A stretch of 64,000 nucleotides of DNA. Origin: Flagellimonas olearia. Lineage in GTDB: Bacteria > Bacteroidota > Bacteroidia > Flavobacteriales > Flavobacteriaceae. The DNA lies in the NCBI RefSeq assembly GCF_009184425.1, contig NZ_WELG01000002.1:1321275-1385274 (forward strand). Direction: 5' to 3'. How positions within the stretch are numbered: position 1 is the first letter of the stretch; each line of letters begins with the position of its first letter. A program made the position numbers and the translations under genes. Positions 7,408 to 17,111 of this stretch are shown piece after piece. The notes beneath the pieces are model-generated. The model did no database searches. It had not been told where the DNA came from and saw only the letters and a program-made list of their open reading frames with translations.

Positions 7408-7438
7408 TTTCAAAAAATGGCGCTATGTCGTACTTTTG
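7408..7438 (+). promoter_or_regulatory. Promoter of the act-cox respiratory operon
   Basis: TTTC (7408-7411), 19 bases, then TACTTTTG (7431-7438) matches the Bacteroidota pattern TTTG-N19-TAnnTTTG with one mismatch in the -33 part. The predicted start near 7443 leaves a leader of about 83 bases before the actA ATG at 7526. Confidence 0.6.
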
Positions 7439-7525
7439 TGACCAATTTTGGTAGGACTGGAAGCTATTGTTCTCAATATCAATAGAAATAATCATGCCAA
7501 AGATTTCGATAGAAATTTCGTTAAT

Positions 7526-8860
7526 ATGAAAAAGGTTTTGTACCGCCATCTATTTTCTAAAATTTTAGGTTTCTCTCTCCTATTTTTCTCCATTTCATTT
7601 TATGCGCAGGAAGAAGCTGCCGCCGCAGGTGGTGGTGATCCGGCAAAAGGGAAACAGCTCTTTAACCAGAACTGTGCTGCTTGCCACGCCCTGGACCGTA
7701 AAATGACAGGTCCTGCCCTGGCCAACGTGGAAGCGCGTTTGTCAGAGGATCAAGGATTGGATAAGGAGTGGCTGTATTCTTGGATCAAGAACAGCCCTGG
7801 GATGATTAGTTCAGGGGATTCCTATGCAAATGCAATTTACGCCGAGTACAATCAGGCGGCAATGACGCCTTTCCCAACCTTGTCCAATCAGGACATCGAT
7901 GATATTTTGGCCTATACGGCCGCTCCGCCTCCTGCGCCAGCAGCTGCTCCAGCGGCATCAGGTGGAGGTGATGGAGGTTCTGCTGCGTCTGGTGGAATAT
8001 CCAATGAAGTGATTTTGGGTGCCTTGGCGTTGGTGTTCGGTCTGTTGGTCATCATGTTGATTTTGGTGAACAAGACCTTGCGTAGAATCGCGGAAGCCAA
8101 TGGGGTTGTGTTGGAACAAGAGAAAGAAAAACGTCTTCCCATTTGGAAAGCGTTTGCCAAAAACCAGTTTTTGGTCTTGGTAAGTGCCATTTTCCTTTTG
8201 TTGGCCAGCGCGTATTTCGCTTATGGATGGATGATGCAGGTGGGTGTCGATCAAGGATATGCCCCGGTACAGCCCATTCACTTTTCACATAAGATCCACG
8301 CAGGGGACAATAAGATAGATTGTAAATATTGCCACTCTTCGGCAAGGGTTTCAAAAACATCGGGGATACCTTCCTTGAATGTTTGTATGAACTGTCACAA
8401 GTCCATCTACCAATATGCCGGTAATCCAGAAGGACCATCAGCTGAAGATTTGGCTGCCGGTCACACCAATGATTTTTACACCGCTGAAATCAAAAAGCTG
8501 TACAAGGCCGTTGGATGGGATGAGGAAAATCAATCCTACACTGGTGAGACACAACCAGTGCAATGGGTAAGAATACATAACCTGCCTGATTTTGCCTATT
8601 TCAACCACTCCCAGCACGTTTCTGTTGCGGGGGTTGCTTGCCAGACTTGTCACGGTCCTGTTGAGGAAATGGAAGTCGTGGAACAATTTGCGCCATTGAC
8701 CATGGGTTGGTGTGTAAACTGTCACAGGGAGACCAATGTGAAGATCGAGGGCAATGCCTACTACGAGGCCATTCATGAGGAGTTGTCCAAAAAGTATGGC
8801 GTTGAGCAGTTGACCGCGGCCATGATGGGTGGTATAGAATGTGGTAAGTGTCACTATTAA
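7526..8860 (+). CDS. actA: Alternative complex III multiheme cytochrome c subunit ActA, with N-terminal monoheme domain
   Basis: A 444-aa protein; ATG 7526 directly precedes a Sec signal peptide. Residues ~30-130 form a class I cytochrome c domain (heme motif CAACH at 50). A Pro/Ala/Gly linker and a membrane helix (~155-175) follow, a second helix lies at ~220-240, and a periplasmic multiheme domain carries CKYCH (266), CMNCH (287), CQTCH (372), CVNCH (396) and CGKCH (439): six CxxCH motifs in all. In ACIII this subunit takes electrons from the ActB iron-sulfur chain and passes them to the oxidase. The N-terminal monoheme domain could be a built-in electron carrier. First gene of the operon. 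Confidence 0.93.
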   Translation: MKKVLYRHLFSKILGFSLLFFSISFYAQEEAAAAGGGDPAKGKQLFNQNCAACHALDRKMTGPALANVEARLSEDQGLDKEWLYSWIKNSPGMISSGDSYANAIYAEYNQAAMTPFPTLSNQDIDDILAYTAAPPPAPAAAPAASGGGDGGSAASGGISNEVILGALALVFGLLVIMLILVNKTLRRIAEANGVVLEQEKEKRLPIWKAFAKNQFLVLVSAIFLLLASAYFAYGWMMQVGVDQGYAPVQPIHFSHKIHAGDNKIDCKYCHSSARVSKTSGIPSLNVCMNCHKSIYQYAGNPEGPSAEDLAAGHTNDFYTAEIKKLYKAVGWDEENQSYTGETQPVQWVRIHNLPDFAYFNHSQHVSVAGVACQTCHGPVEEMEVVEQFAPLTMGWCVNCHRETNVKIEGNAYYEAIHEELSKKYGVEQLTAAMMGGIECGKCHY

Positions 8861-8892
8861 GAATTAAAGGAAGATAATCTCAGATATATCGT

Positions 8893-11800
8893 ATGGCATC
8901 AAACAAAAAATATTGGAAAAGTGAAGCGGAGCTGAATCCGAACGATTCCATTGTTGAGACGCTAAGACAAAACGAATTTACAGAACAGATCCCCGTTGAT
9001 GAGTTTTTGGGTGACAAGGAGAACTTGTCCGCTTCAAATACCAACAGAAGGGACTTTCTGAAATATGTTGGGTTCAGTACGGCAGCGGCGGCTGTTGCTG
9101 CATGTGAGGGGCCGGTCCATAAGTCCATACCCTACGTGGTGCAGCCGGACAATATTGTTCCGGGTGTGGCCAACTATTACGCAACCACTATTGCGGATGG
9201 TTTTGATTTTGCCAGTGTTTTGGTAAAAACAAGGGAAGGAAGACCTATAAAAATAGAAAACAACACCGATGCCAAGGTGAACGGAAGTGCCAATGCAAGG
9301 GTTCAAGCCTCTGTGTTGACACTGTATGATAGCAAGCGGGTTCAAGGGCCAAGTGCCAATGGTGAGCCTGTGGAGTGGATGGTGTTGGATGCTACGGTAA
9401 AAGCTAAATTGGGAAGTTTGAAAGGGTCTAACCGACAAATTGTTTTGTTGACCCAGACGTATGCCAGTCCATCTACCGATAAATTGATCGCTGAGTTCAA
9501 GGAAGCTTATGGTGAAAACGTGAACCACGTGGTTTATGATGCCATTTCCGAAGATGCTGCGCTCAATGCGTTCAATGCTGCTTATGGTGAGCGTGCCTTG
9601 GCTGATTACGATTTTGAAAAAGCAGAATTGATCGTTTCCTTCGGGGCCGATTTCTTGGGAGATTGGCAAGGAGGAGGCTATGATAGCGGATATGCCAAAG
9701 GACGTGTGCCCAAACATGGGAAAATGTCCAGGCACATTCAATTGGAGTCCAATATGTCTTTGTCCGGAGCCAATGCGGACAAGCGTTATCCCATGACCCC
9801 AACCCAACAAAAAGTTGCCTTGGCCAAGTTGTATGGCAAATTGAACGGCAGTAGTGTTGGTGGAGGGACTTCTGATGTGGATGAAGCTGTGGATAAGGTT
9901 GCTTCCGAGTTGAAAAAAGCGGGAAGCAAAGCCGTTGTGGTCACAGGACTTAATGATGTAAATGCACAGACGGTTGTCTTGGCCATCAATAAATTATTGG
10001 CCAGTGAGGCTTTTGATGCCAAAAACCCACGATATGTGCGTCAAGGTGATACGGCCAAAGTGGGCAAGTTGATTGCCGATATGAATGCCGGTCGTGTTGG
10101 GGCTTTGATCATGGACGGGGTGAATCCTGCCTATACATTGCCCAATGCCGAGGAGTTTGTAACCGGACTTGGAAAAGTTGATGTTTCCGTGGCATTTGCG
10201 TTCAATAATGACGAAACCGCCCAAGCGGCTGGTTATGTTGCTGCTGCTTCCCACTACTTGGAGTCTTGGGGCGATGCACAGTTCAAAAAAGGACAATACA
10301 CTTTAATGCAACCTGCCATCCGACAGTTGTTCGATACAAGACAGTTCCAAACGGCCTTGTTGACTTGGATGGGCAGTGAAAAAGCATATTACGATTACAT
10401 CAAGGAAACTTGGAGTGCGGATATCCTTCAGGGAGGGTCTTGGAACAAGGCGCTTCAGGATGGGGTTTTTGCAGCTTCTGCTCCTGTTGCCCAAGAAGAG
10501 GGTGCCGTTGCAGCTTCACAAGCTGAGGCGGAAGAAGCGGAAGGTGAATCCACAGTGGTTCCCATTGCCTCTGCAATTCGCTCCTTGGTGAATGCTACCA
10601 GTGCCGGAACGGAATTGGTGCTATATTCCAAAGTAGGTATGGGAGATGGCCGACAGGCCAACAACCCATGGTTGCAAGAGTTCCCTGATCCTATTTCAAG
10701 GGTTTCTTGGGACAACTACGTGACTGTTTCCAAAGCCGATGCCGAAAAATGGGGTGTGGAAAACAAGATGGTCGCCGATGGTGGTGTCAATGGTAGCTAT
10801 GTAAAATTGACCGTTGATGGAAAAGTATTGGAAAGTGTTCCGGTAATCGTACAGCCTGGTCAGGCGGTAGGAACCGTGGGACTTTCTTTTGGATATGGTA
10901 AAAAAGCCGGAATGCAAGCTGAAATGGCTACGGGGGTAAATGCTTACACCTTGTATACCAATTTTTCAGATGTACAGTCCGTTACTGTTGAAAAGGCTGC
11001 TGGAGAGCATGAGTTTGCTTGTATCCAGTCGCAAAAAACATTGATGGGTAGAGGGGATATCATCAAGGAAACTACCTTGGAGATCTTCAATACCAAGGAC
11101 CATGCAGAGTGGAATCATATGCCACAGGTTTCATTGAACCACAATGAAATCCCTGTGACTTCTCCAGATGCCGACCTTTGGGATGAGTTCGATCGTTCTA
11201 TTGGGCATCACTTCAACTTGTCCATCGACTTGAATGCTTGTACAGGATGTGGGGCTTGCGTTATAGCTTGTCACGCTGAAAACAACGTTCCGGTTGTGGG
11301 TAAAGCAGAGATGCGTCGTTCCCGTGATATGCACTGGTTGCGCATCGATAGATATTACTCTTCAGAGGAGACCTTTGAGCAGGATAATGAGAAGAAGGAC
11401 GGAATGGACGGTCTATGGGGTGAAAAAGGTTCCTTGGGTGGATTCAGGGAGATGGAAGATCCATCGGCCAATCCTCAGGTAGCCTTCCAGCCTGTAATGT
11501 GCCAACACTGTAACCATGCACCCTGTGAAACGGTTTGTCCGGTTGCGGCCACATCGCACAGTAGACAAGGTCAGAACCATATGGCATACAACCGTTGCGT
11601 GGGTACTAGATATTGTGCCAACAACTGTCCCTACAAAGTACGTCGATTCAACTGGTTCTTGTACAACAACAATGACGAGTTCGATTTCAATATGAACAAT
11701 GACTTGGGCAAGATGGTCATCAACCCAGATGTGAACGTTCGTTCAAGAGGGGTAATGGAAAAATGCTCCATGTGTATCCAAATGACGCAAAAGACCATTT

Positions 11801-12024
11801 TGGATGCCAAGCGCGATGGACGTGTCATCAAGGATGGAGAGTTCCAAACAGCCTGTTCTGCAGCATGTAGCAGTGGAGCTATGGTATTTGGGGATGTTAA
11901 TGATCACGACAGTAAAGTTGCCAAGTTGAAGGAAGATGATAGAATGTACCACTTGTTGGAGCATGTGGGTACAAAACCCAATGTGTTCTATCATGTTAAA
12001 GTAAGAAACACCAACGAGGCGTAA
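8893..12024 (+). CDS. actB: Alternative complex III subunit ActB, Tat-variant molybdopterin-oxidoreductase-like iron-sulfur protein
   Basis: 1043 aa. About 50 residues precede a twin-arginine motif (RRDFLK at 52-57) and a lipobox-like VAAC (Cys71), the Tat-variant arrangement of ActB proteins. Residues ~75-720 resemble a molybdopterin oxidoreductase catalytic domain; in ACIII it is known to lack the cofactor. The C-terminal ferredoxin-like domain has the cysteine clusters CTGCGACVIAC (783-793), CQHCNHAPCETVC (870-882), CVGTRYCANNCP, and a CSMC/CSAAC group, accounting for three 4Fe-4S clusters and one 3Fe-4S cluster as in the family. It relays electrons from quinol to ActA on the periplasmic face. 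Confidence 0.95.
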   Translation: MASNKKYWKSEAELNPNDSIVETLRQNEFTEQIPVDEFLGDKENLSASNTNRRDFLKYVGFSTAAAAVAACEGPVHKSIPYVVQPDNIVPGVANYYATTIADGFDFASVLVKTREGRPIKIENNTDAKVNGSANARVQASVLTLYDSKRVQGPSANGEPVEWMVLDATVKAKLGSLKGSNRQIVLLTQTYASPSTDKLIAEFKEAYGENVNHVVYDAISEDAALNAFNAAYGERALADYDFEKAELIVSFGADFLGDWQGGGYDSGYAKGRVPKHGKMSRHIQLESNMSLSGANADKRYPMTPTQQKVALAKLYGKLNGSSVGGGTSDVDEAVDKVASELKKAGSKAVVVTGLNDVNAQTVVLAINKLLASEAFDAKNPRYVRQGDTAKVGKLIADMNAGRVGALIMDGVNPAYTLPNAEEFVTGLGKVDVSVAFAFNNDETAQAAGYVAAASHYLESWGDAQFKKGQYTLMQPAIRQLFDTRQFQTALLTWMGSEKAYYDYIKETWSADILQGGSWNKALQDGVFAASAPVAQEEGAVAASQAEAEEAEGESTVVPIASAIRSLVNATSAGTELVLYSKVGMGDGRQANNPWLQEFPDPISRVSWDNYVTVSKADAEKWGVENKMVADGGVNGSYVKLTVDGKVLESVPVIVQPGQAVGTVGLSFGYGKKAGMQAEMATGVNAYTLYTNFSDVQSVTVEKAAGEHEFACIQSQKTLMGRGDIIKETTLEIFNTKDHAEWNHMPQVSLNHNEIPVTSPDADLWDEFDRSIGHHFNLSIDLNACTGCGACVIACHAENNVPVVGKAEMRRSRDMHWLRIDRYYSSEETFEQDNEKKDGMDGLWGEKGSLGGFREMEDPSANPQVAFQPVMCQHCNHAPCETVCPVAATSHSRQGQNHMAYNRCVGTRYCANNCPYKVRRFNWFLYNNNDEFDFNMNNDLGKMVINPDVNVRSRGVMEKCSMCIQMTQKTILDAKRDGRVIKDGEFQTACSAACSSGAMVFGDVNDHDSKVAKLKEDDRMYHLLEHVGTKPNVFYHVKVRNTNEA

Positions 12025-12054
12025 TCAATAAAAGAAGTAACTAGAAGATAAATT

Positions 12055-13509
12055 ATGGCGTCGCATTACGAAGCACCTATTCGAAAGCCCTTAGTACTTG
12101 GAGACAAAGGATACCACGATGTAACCGTGGACATTGCCCGTCCGGTAGAGGGAAAGGCCAATAAACAATGGTGGATTGTCTTCACCATTGCCCTTGTGGC
12201 ATTCCTTTGGGGTCTAGGATGTATCATTTATACCGTTTCCACGGGTATTGGGGTTTGGGGTCTAAACCGAACCGTTAACTGGGCCTGGGATATTACCAAC
12301 TTCGTTTGGTGGGTAGGTATTGGTCACGCAGGAACCCTGATTTCGGCGGTACTGTTGTTGTTCCGTCAAAAATGGAGAATGGCGATCAACCGTTCCGCGG
12401 AGGCGATGACCATCTTCTCGGTAGTTCAGGCTGGTTTGTTCCCGATCATTCACATGGGTCGTCCATGGTTGGGTTACTGGGTACTTCCCATCCCTAACCA
12501 ATTTGGTTCCCTTTGGGTGAACTTTAACTCACCATTGCTTTGGGACGTATTTGCGATTTCAACTTACCTTTCTGTTTCATTGGTATTCTGGTGGACGGGT
12601 CTTTTGCCTGACTTCGCCATGATCCGTGACAGAGCGGTAAAACCTTTCCAAAAGAAAATATACAGCTTGTTGAGCTTCGGTTGGACCGGTAGGGCCAAAG
12701 ACTGGCAACGTTTCGAGGAAGTTTCCTTGGTATTGGCCGGTTTGGCAACACCTTTGGTACTTTCCGTACACACCATCGTATCGTTTGACTTTGCTACTTC
12801 GGTAATTCCAGGATGGCACACCACCATCTTCCCACCGTACTTCGTTGCTGGTGCGATTTTCTCTGGATTTGCCATGGTGAACACGCTTTTGATCATCATG
12901 CGTAAAGTATGTAATCTTGAAGCGTATATCACAGTTCAACATATTGAGTTGATGAACATCGTGATCATGATTACAGGTTCCATCGTAGGATGTGCCTATA
13001 TCACGGAGTTGTTCATTGCTTGGTACTCAGGAGTGGAGTACGAACAATACGCTTTCTTGAACAGGGCTACCGGGCCTTACTGGTGGGCGTACTGGTCCAT
13101 GATGACCTGTAACGTGTTCTCGCCCCAGTTCATGTGGTTTAAAAAATTGCGTACCAGTATCATGTTCTCTTTCTTTATCTCTATCGTGGTAAACATAGGG
13201 ATGTGGTTTGAGCGTTTCGTGATCATTGTTACCTCATTGCACAGGGATTACTTACCATCATCTTGGACCATGTTCTCCCCAACCTTTGTGGATATCGGAA
13301 TCTTTATTGGAACCATAGGATTCTTCTTTGTGTTGTTCCTATTGTATTCCAGAACATTCCCTGTAATTGCCCAAGCGGAAGTGAAATCTATCTTGAAGGC
13401 ATCAGGTGAAAAGTACAAGAAACTTAGGGATGCTGGAAAACCATTGTATGAAATGCCGGCTAAAGGAGGAAATACAACTAAAGCTAAAAAATCTAACGAT
13501 AAAGAATAA
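12055..13509 (+). CDS. actC: Alternative complex III membrane subunit ActC (NrfD/PsrC family)
   Basis: A 484-aa polytopic membrane protein with about ten hydrophobic helices, starting with the conserved cytoplasmic segment and WWIVFTIALVAFLWGLG. The family is NrfD/PsrC-like: quinol is oxidised at a site in this subunit and electrons go to ActB. WVGIGHAGTLISAVLLLFRQ is a characteristic family stretch. The Lys-rich C-terminus (ending KAKKSNDKE) is cytoplasmic. Thirty bases separate it from actB, and actD follows after 2 bases. Confidence 0.95.
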   Translation: MASHYEAPIRKPLVLGDKGYHDVTVDIARPVEGKANKQWWIVFTIALVAFLWGLGCIIYTVSTGIGVWGLNRTVNWAWDITNFVWWVGIGHAGTLISAVLLLFRQKWRMAINRSAEAMTIFSVVQAGLFPIIHMGRPWLGYWVLPIPNQFGSLWVNFNSPLLWDVFAISTYLSVSLVFWWTGLLPDFAMIRDRAVKPFQKKIYSLLSFGWTGRAKDWQRFEEVSLVLAGLATPLVLSVHTIVSFDFATSVIPGWHTTIFPPYFVAGAIFSGFAMVNTLLIIMRKVCNLEAYITVQHIELMNIVIMITGSIVGCAYITELFIAWYSGVEYEQYAFLNRATGPYWWAYWSMMTCNVFSPQFMWFKKLRTSIMFSFFISIVVNIGMWFERFVIIVTSLHRDYLPSSWTMFSPTFVDIGIFIGTIGFFFVLFLLYSRTFPVIAQAEVKSILKASGEKYKKLRDAGKPLYEMPAKGGNTTKAKKSNDKE

Positions 13510-13511
13510 TT

Positions 13512-14039
13512 ATGGCATCAAAAGTTATACAAGCACTTTACCACGATGACGATGTGTTGATGCATGCCGTAAAGAAAGTGAGGGCAGAGCACCATCATAT
13601 AGAGGAAGTATATACCCCTTTCCCAGTTCACGGTTTGGACAAGGCCATGGGATTGGCTGATACGCGAATTGCGATCACTTCCTTCATGTATGGCTGTTTG
13701 GGACTTACCGTGGCTATTGTGATGATGAACTACATCATGATCGAGGATTGGCCCCAGGATATTGGAGGAAAGCCCAGCTTTAGCTATTTGGAGAATATGC
13801 CCGCCTTTGTTCCGATCATGTTCGAGTTGACGGTTTTCTTCGCGGCTCACTTGATGGTGATCACGTTTTACCTAAGAAGTAAAATGTGGCCCTTCAAAAA
13901 AGCGGAAAATCCCGATAAACGTACTACGGATGACCATTTTTTGATGGAAATTGGAGTGCACGATAATGAAAAGGAGTTGACCGATTTGTTGTGGGAAACA
14001 GGAGCGGTGGAAATAAAAGTTACAGAAAAGGAGTCTTAA
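13512..14039 (+). CDS. actD: Alternative complex III subunit ActD (DUF3341)
   Basis: A 175-aa protein of the DUF3341 family with two transmembrane helices (about residues 57-77 and 95-118). The GLADTRI/FMYGCLGL and FVPIMFELTVFFAAHLMV stretches are typical. It packs against ActC and ActF in ACIII and contains no cofactor motif. Two bases separate it from actC, and actE begins 4 bases after its stop. Confidence 0.94.
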   Translation: MASKVIQALYHDDDVLMHAVKKVRAEHHHIEEVYTPFPVHGLDKAMGLADTRIAITSFMYGCLGLTVAIVMMNYIMIEDWPQDIGGKPSFSYLENMPAFVPIMFELTVFFAAHLMVITFYLRSKMWPFKKAENPDKRTTDDHFLMEIGVHDNEKELTDLLWETGAVEIKVTEKES

Positions 14040-14043
14040 TACT

Positions 14044-14613
14044 ATGAAACTACTAGGTAAAATAAGTGTTGTATTGGCCTTGGTGTTGTTTGTTGCTGCT
14101 TGCGCTGACAAAAACAGACCAAACTACCAATTTATGCCAAATATGTACGAAGGCGTAGGATATGAAACCTATCAAGGAGTGGATAATGGACTGTTCCCCG
14201 AAGGAACGGAAGCCATGTTGCCTGTTGAAGGAACCATCTCCAGAGGATATATGCCCTATGAGTTCGAAAATACTCCTGAAGGAAAAGAACTGGCAAGGTT
14301 GAATACAAGTCCCTTGGATTCATTGAACTTGGAGGAAGACTTGGCTGCCGGAGCGGAATTGTACGCTATTTATTGTGCGGTATGCCATGGACCTAAAGGC
14401 GACGGACAAGGAAACTTGGTAAAACGTGAAAAAATATTGGGTGTTCCCAGCTACAGTGATGTGGCAAGAAACATTACCGTGGGTACTACGTACCATACCA
14501 TCTACTATGGTTTGAATTCCATGGGCTCCTATGCATCTCAGTTCGCTAATGAAAAAGAGATGTGGCAGGTGTCGGAATACGTGATGAAGTTAAAGGGGGA
14601 CCTAACAAAATAA
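14044..14613 (+). CDS. actE: Alternative complex III monoheme cytochrome c lipoprotein ActE
   Basis: A 189-aa lipoprotein (lipobox VAAC, Cys20) with one heme motif, CAVCH, around residue 115, followed by GPKGDGQG, and a C-terminal Met-containing segment (SMGSYASQF) that can supply the axial Met ligand. In ACIII this subunit carries electrons near the exit to cytochrome c or the oxidase. Confidence 0.94.
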   Translation: MKLLGKISVVLALVLFVAACADKNRPNYQFMPNMYEGVGYETYQGVDNGLFPEGTEAMLPVEGTISRGYMPYEFENTPEGKELARLNTSPLDSLNLEEDLAAGAELYAIYCAVCHGPKGDGQGNLVKREKILGVPSYSDVARNITVGTTYHTIYYGLNSMGSYASQFANEKEMWQVSEYVMKLKGDLTK

Positions 14614-14630
14614 TTGGATAAGAGTAAACT

Positions 14631-15983
14631 ATGTACACCTTTTCAAACAGACTTAAAATAGGATCTTTCATTGCCATGGGGCTTGGAGTTATTTTCTTGG
14701 CCATTGGTTTTCTATCGGCTCCATCAACAGTGGAAGAGGCAAAGGCCATTGTGGCTGCCCATGATGATGGCCACGGAGGTGGTCACGGACAAGAGGCTGT
14801 GAGCCATGGAGGTGATCAAGGCCATGGAGAAAGTGCCGCACACGGTGCAGAAGCTTCGCATGATGAAGGACATGATGCCTCACATGATGAGCATTTATTG
14901 CACCAACTACAGAACAAGCCTTGGGCCGCACTGTATGTAGCTGCTTTCTTTTTCTTTATGATCGCTTTGGGGGTATTGGCCTTCTACGCCATACAACGTG
15001 CCGCACAGGCAGGTTGGTCGCCCTTATTGTTTAGGGTCATGGAAGGGATTACCTCGTACTTGGTACCAGGAGGTATCGTAGTCTTTGTGATTTTGGTACT
15101 CTCTGTAATGCACATGAACCATATGTTCGTGTGGATGGATGCCGATGTTGTGGCACACGATGAATTGCTACAAGGAAAAGCAGGATATTTGAACCCAACC
15201 TTCTTCTTGGTAAGGGCCGCTATATTCTTGGGCGGATGGATTTTTTACCGTGAGTATTCCAGAAAGCTTTCTTTGGCTCAAGACGAGTCTGATGACGATA
15301 GCAACTTTATAAAGAACTTTAGATGGTCTGCCGGATTCTTGGTATTCTATTTGGTTACTGAATCCATGATGTCATGGGATTGGATCATGAGTTTGGATCC
15401 ACACTGGTTCAGCACCCTTTTTGGATGGTATGTATTTGCCAGTATGTTCGTTTCAGGGATTACTGTGATTGCCATGGTGACTATTTACCTAAAATCAAAA
15501 GGATATTTAGAGCAGGTGAACAATAGCCACATCCACGATTTGGCCAAGTTTATGTTCGGTATCAGTATTTTCTGGACGTACCTATGGTTTGCCCAATTCA
15601 TGTTGATTTGGTATGCCAACATTCCTGAGGAGGTTACCTATTATGTGGCACGTTTCCAAGATTTCAAACTGCCGTTCTTCGCCATGTTGGTGATGAACTT
15701 TGTGTTCCCATTGTTGGTGTTGATGAACAGCGACTACAAACGGGTCAACTGGTTTGTGATCATGGCAGGTATCGTGGTATTGGCAGGACACTATTTGGAT
15801 ATCTTTAATATGGTGATGCCGGCAACGGTAGGAGACCAATGGTATATCGGGTTGCCCGAAATAGGAGGTATATTGTTCTTTGGAGGTCTATTTGTGTACT
15901 GGGTGTTCAATACCTTGACCAAGGCTCCGTTGCAGCCCAAGCGCAATCCATTTATTGAGGAAAGTAGACATTTTCATTATTAA
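14631..15983 (+). CDS. actF: Alternative complex III membrane subunit ActF, with histidine-rich loop
   Basis: A 450-aa NrfD/PsrC-like membrane protein, the partner of ActC. After the first helix (residues ~8-30) comes a ~60-residue periplasmic loop extremely rich in His, Asp and Gly (HDDGHGGGHG, then AHGAEASHDEGHD and similar), followed by the remaining ~9 helices. The family's core stretch MSWDWIMSLDPHWFSTLFGWY is present. The His-rich loop is not needed for the family fold and might bind metal. The gene lies 17 bases after actE and is followed by coxB. Confidence 0.93.
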   Translation: MYTFSNRLKIGSFIAMGLGVIFLAIGFLSAPSTVEEAKAIVAAHDDGHGGGHGQEAVSHGGDQGHGESAAHGAEASHDEGHDASHDEHLLHQLQNKPWAALYVAAFFFFMIALGVLAFYAIQRAAQAGWSPLLFRVMEGITSYLVPGGIVVFVILVLSVMHMNHMFVWMDADVVAHDELLQGKAGYLNPTFFLVRAAIFLGGWIFYREYSRKLSLAQDESDDDSNFIKNFRWSAGFLVFYLVTESMMSWDWIMSLDPHWFSTLFGWYVFASMFVSGITVIAMVTIYLKSKGYLEQVNNSHIHDLAKFMFGISIFWTYLWFAQFMLIWYANIPEEVTYYVARFQDFKLPFFAMLVMNFVFPLLVLMNSDYKRVNWFVIMAGIVVLAGHYLDIFNMVMPATVGDQWYIGLPEIGGILFFGGLFVYWVFNTLTKAPLQPKRNPFIEESRHFHY

Positions 15984-16011
15984 TACGATTTAAGTCTTAG
16001 ATAAGTATACA

Positions 16012-17070
16012 ATGACTGCATTATTAACATTGACTGTTTTAGCACTGGTGGCGATTGCGATATGGCAAATGACCAAGATTTTTGAATTGTCCCAACTTAA
16101 AACAGAGAAGACCGAGATAGCAAACGATACCGATAACAAAAACAACGGATATCTGTTGTTTGCATTCCTGATATTCATCTATGGGATCACCATATTTTGT
16201 TTTGCAAAATATACCAAAGTGTTGTTGCCAGAGGCATCATCTGCCCATGGTGGGGAATACGACCAATTGATGTGGGTGTCCTTTGCGATCATTTTCTTTG
16301 TTCAGTTTATCACACAGGCCTTGTTGCACTATTTTGGGTACAAGTACCGTGGGGAAGAAGGAAAAAAAGCATTGTTTTTTGCAGACAATGACCGTTTGGA
16401 GTTCATCTGGACCATCATCCCAGTAGTGGTTTTGGCCGGATTGATCCTTTGGGGATTGTATACTTGGACCAACATCATGGATGTCAACGATGAGGATGAC
16501 CCATTGATTGTTGAACTTTATGCCCAACAGTTTAACTGGACCGCCCGTTATGGTGGGGAGGATAATGTTTTGGGAGATGCCAATGTACGCTTGATTGATA
16601 TTGATAAGGCCAACATATTGGGCTTGGATGAAGCAGATCCGAATGGGGAAGATGATGTTATTGTAAAGGAATTGCACTTGCCCGTAGGCAGAAAGGTGAA
16701 CTTTAAGATGCGTTCCCAAGATGTGCTTCACTCAGCATATATGCCACACTTTAGGGCTCAGATGAACTGTGTGCCCGGAATGATCACACAATTCTCGTTC
16801 ACACCAACCGTGACCACGGAAGAAATGCGTTTGAACCCAGATGTAGTGGAAAAAGTAAAACGTACCAATGCCATTAGGGCAGAATGGGCAGCAGAAGGAA
16901 GACCGAATTCCGATCCATGGGAGTTCGATTATGTATTGCTCTGCAATAAAATTTGTGGAAAGTCACACTATAACATGCAAATGAAGATTATAGTGGAGAC
17001 CGAAGAGGAGTTCAACAAATGGATGGCGGAACAGACTACGTTTAAGCAAACCGTAGCACCCGCAGAATAA
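16012..17070 (+). CDS. coxB: Cytochrome c oxidase subunit II (CuA subunit)
   Basis: A 352-aa protein with an N-terminal helix, a second and third hydrophobic segment (to ~residue 150) and a periplasmic cupredoxin domain. CuA ligands are present: His240 in DVLHSAYMPHF and C311xxxC315xxxH319xxM322. Electrons from ACIII or cytochrome c enter the oxidase here. There is no fused cytochrome c domain. It lies 28 bases after actF in the same operon, so ACIII and the oxidase are co-expressed, consistent with the known ACIII-aa3 supercomplex of flavobacteria. Confidence 0.96.
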   Translation: MTALLTLTVLALVAIAIWQMTKIFELSQLKTEKTEIANDTDNKNNGYLLFAFLIFIYGITIFCFAKYTKVLLPEASSAHGGEYDQLMWVSFAIIFFVQFITQALLHYFGYKYRGEEGKKALFFADNDRLEFIWTIIPVVVLAGLILWGLYTWTNIMDVNDEDDPLIVELYAQQFNWTARYGGEDNVLGDANVRLIDIDKANILGLDEADPNGEDDVIVKELHLPVGRKVNFKMRSQDVLHSAYMPHFRAQMNCVPGMITQFSFTPTVTTEEMRLNPDVVEKVKRTNAIRAEWAAEGRPNSDPWEFDYVLLCNKICGKSHYNMQMKIIVETEEEFNKWMAEQTTFKQTVAPAE

Positions 17071-17111
17071 TTTAGGCTAGGAAAGAAACCATAACAAAAC
17101 TTAAGAAGATT

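Noticed and set aside
9034-9810. 258-codon open frame on the minus strand
   Set aside because: It sits opposite the well-supported actB gene and its product looks random, without family motifs.
8893-12024. Active molybdenum enzyme in the act operon
   Set aside because: The surrounding actA and actC-F genes show this is ActB, whose molybdopterin-like domain is known to lack the cofactor.
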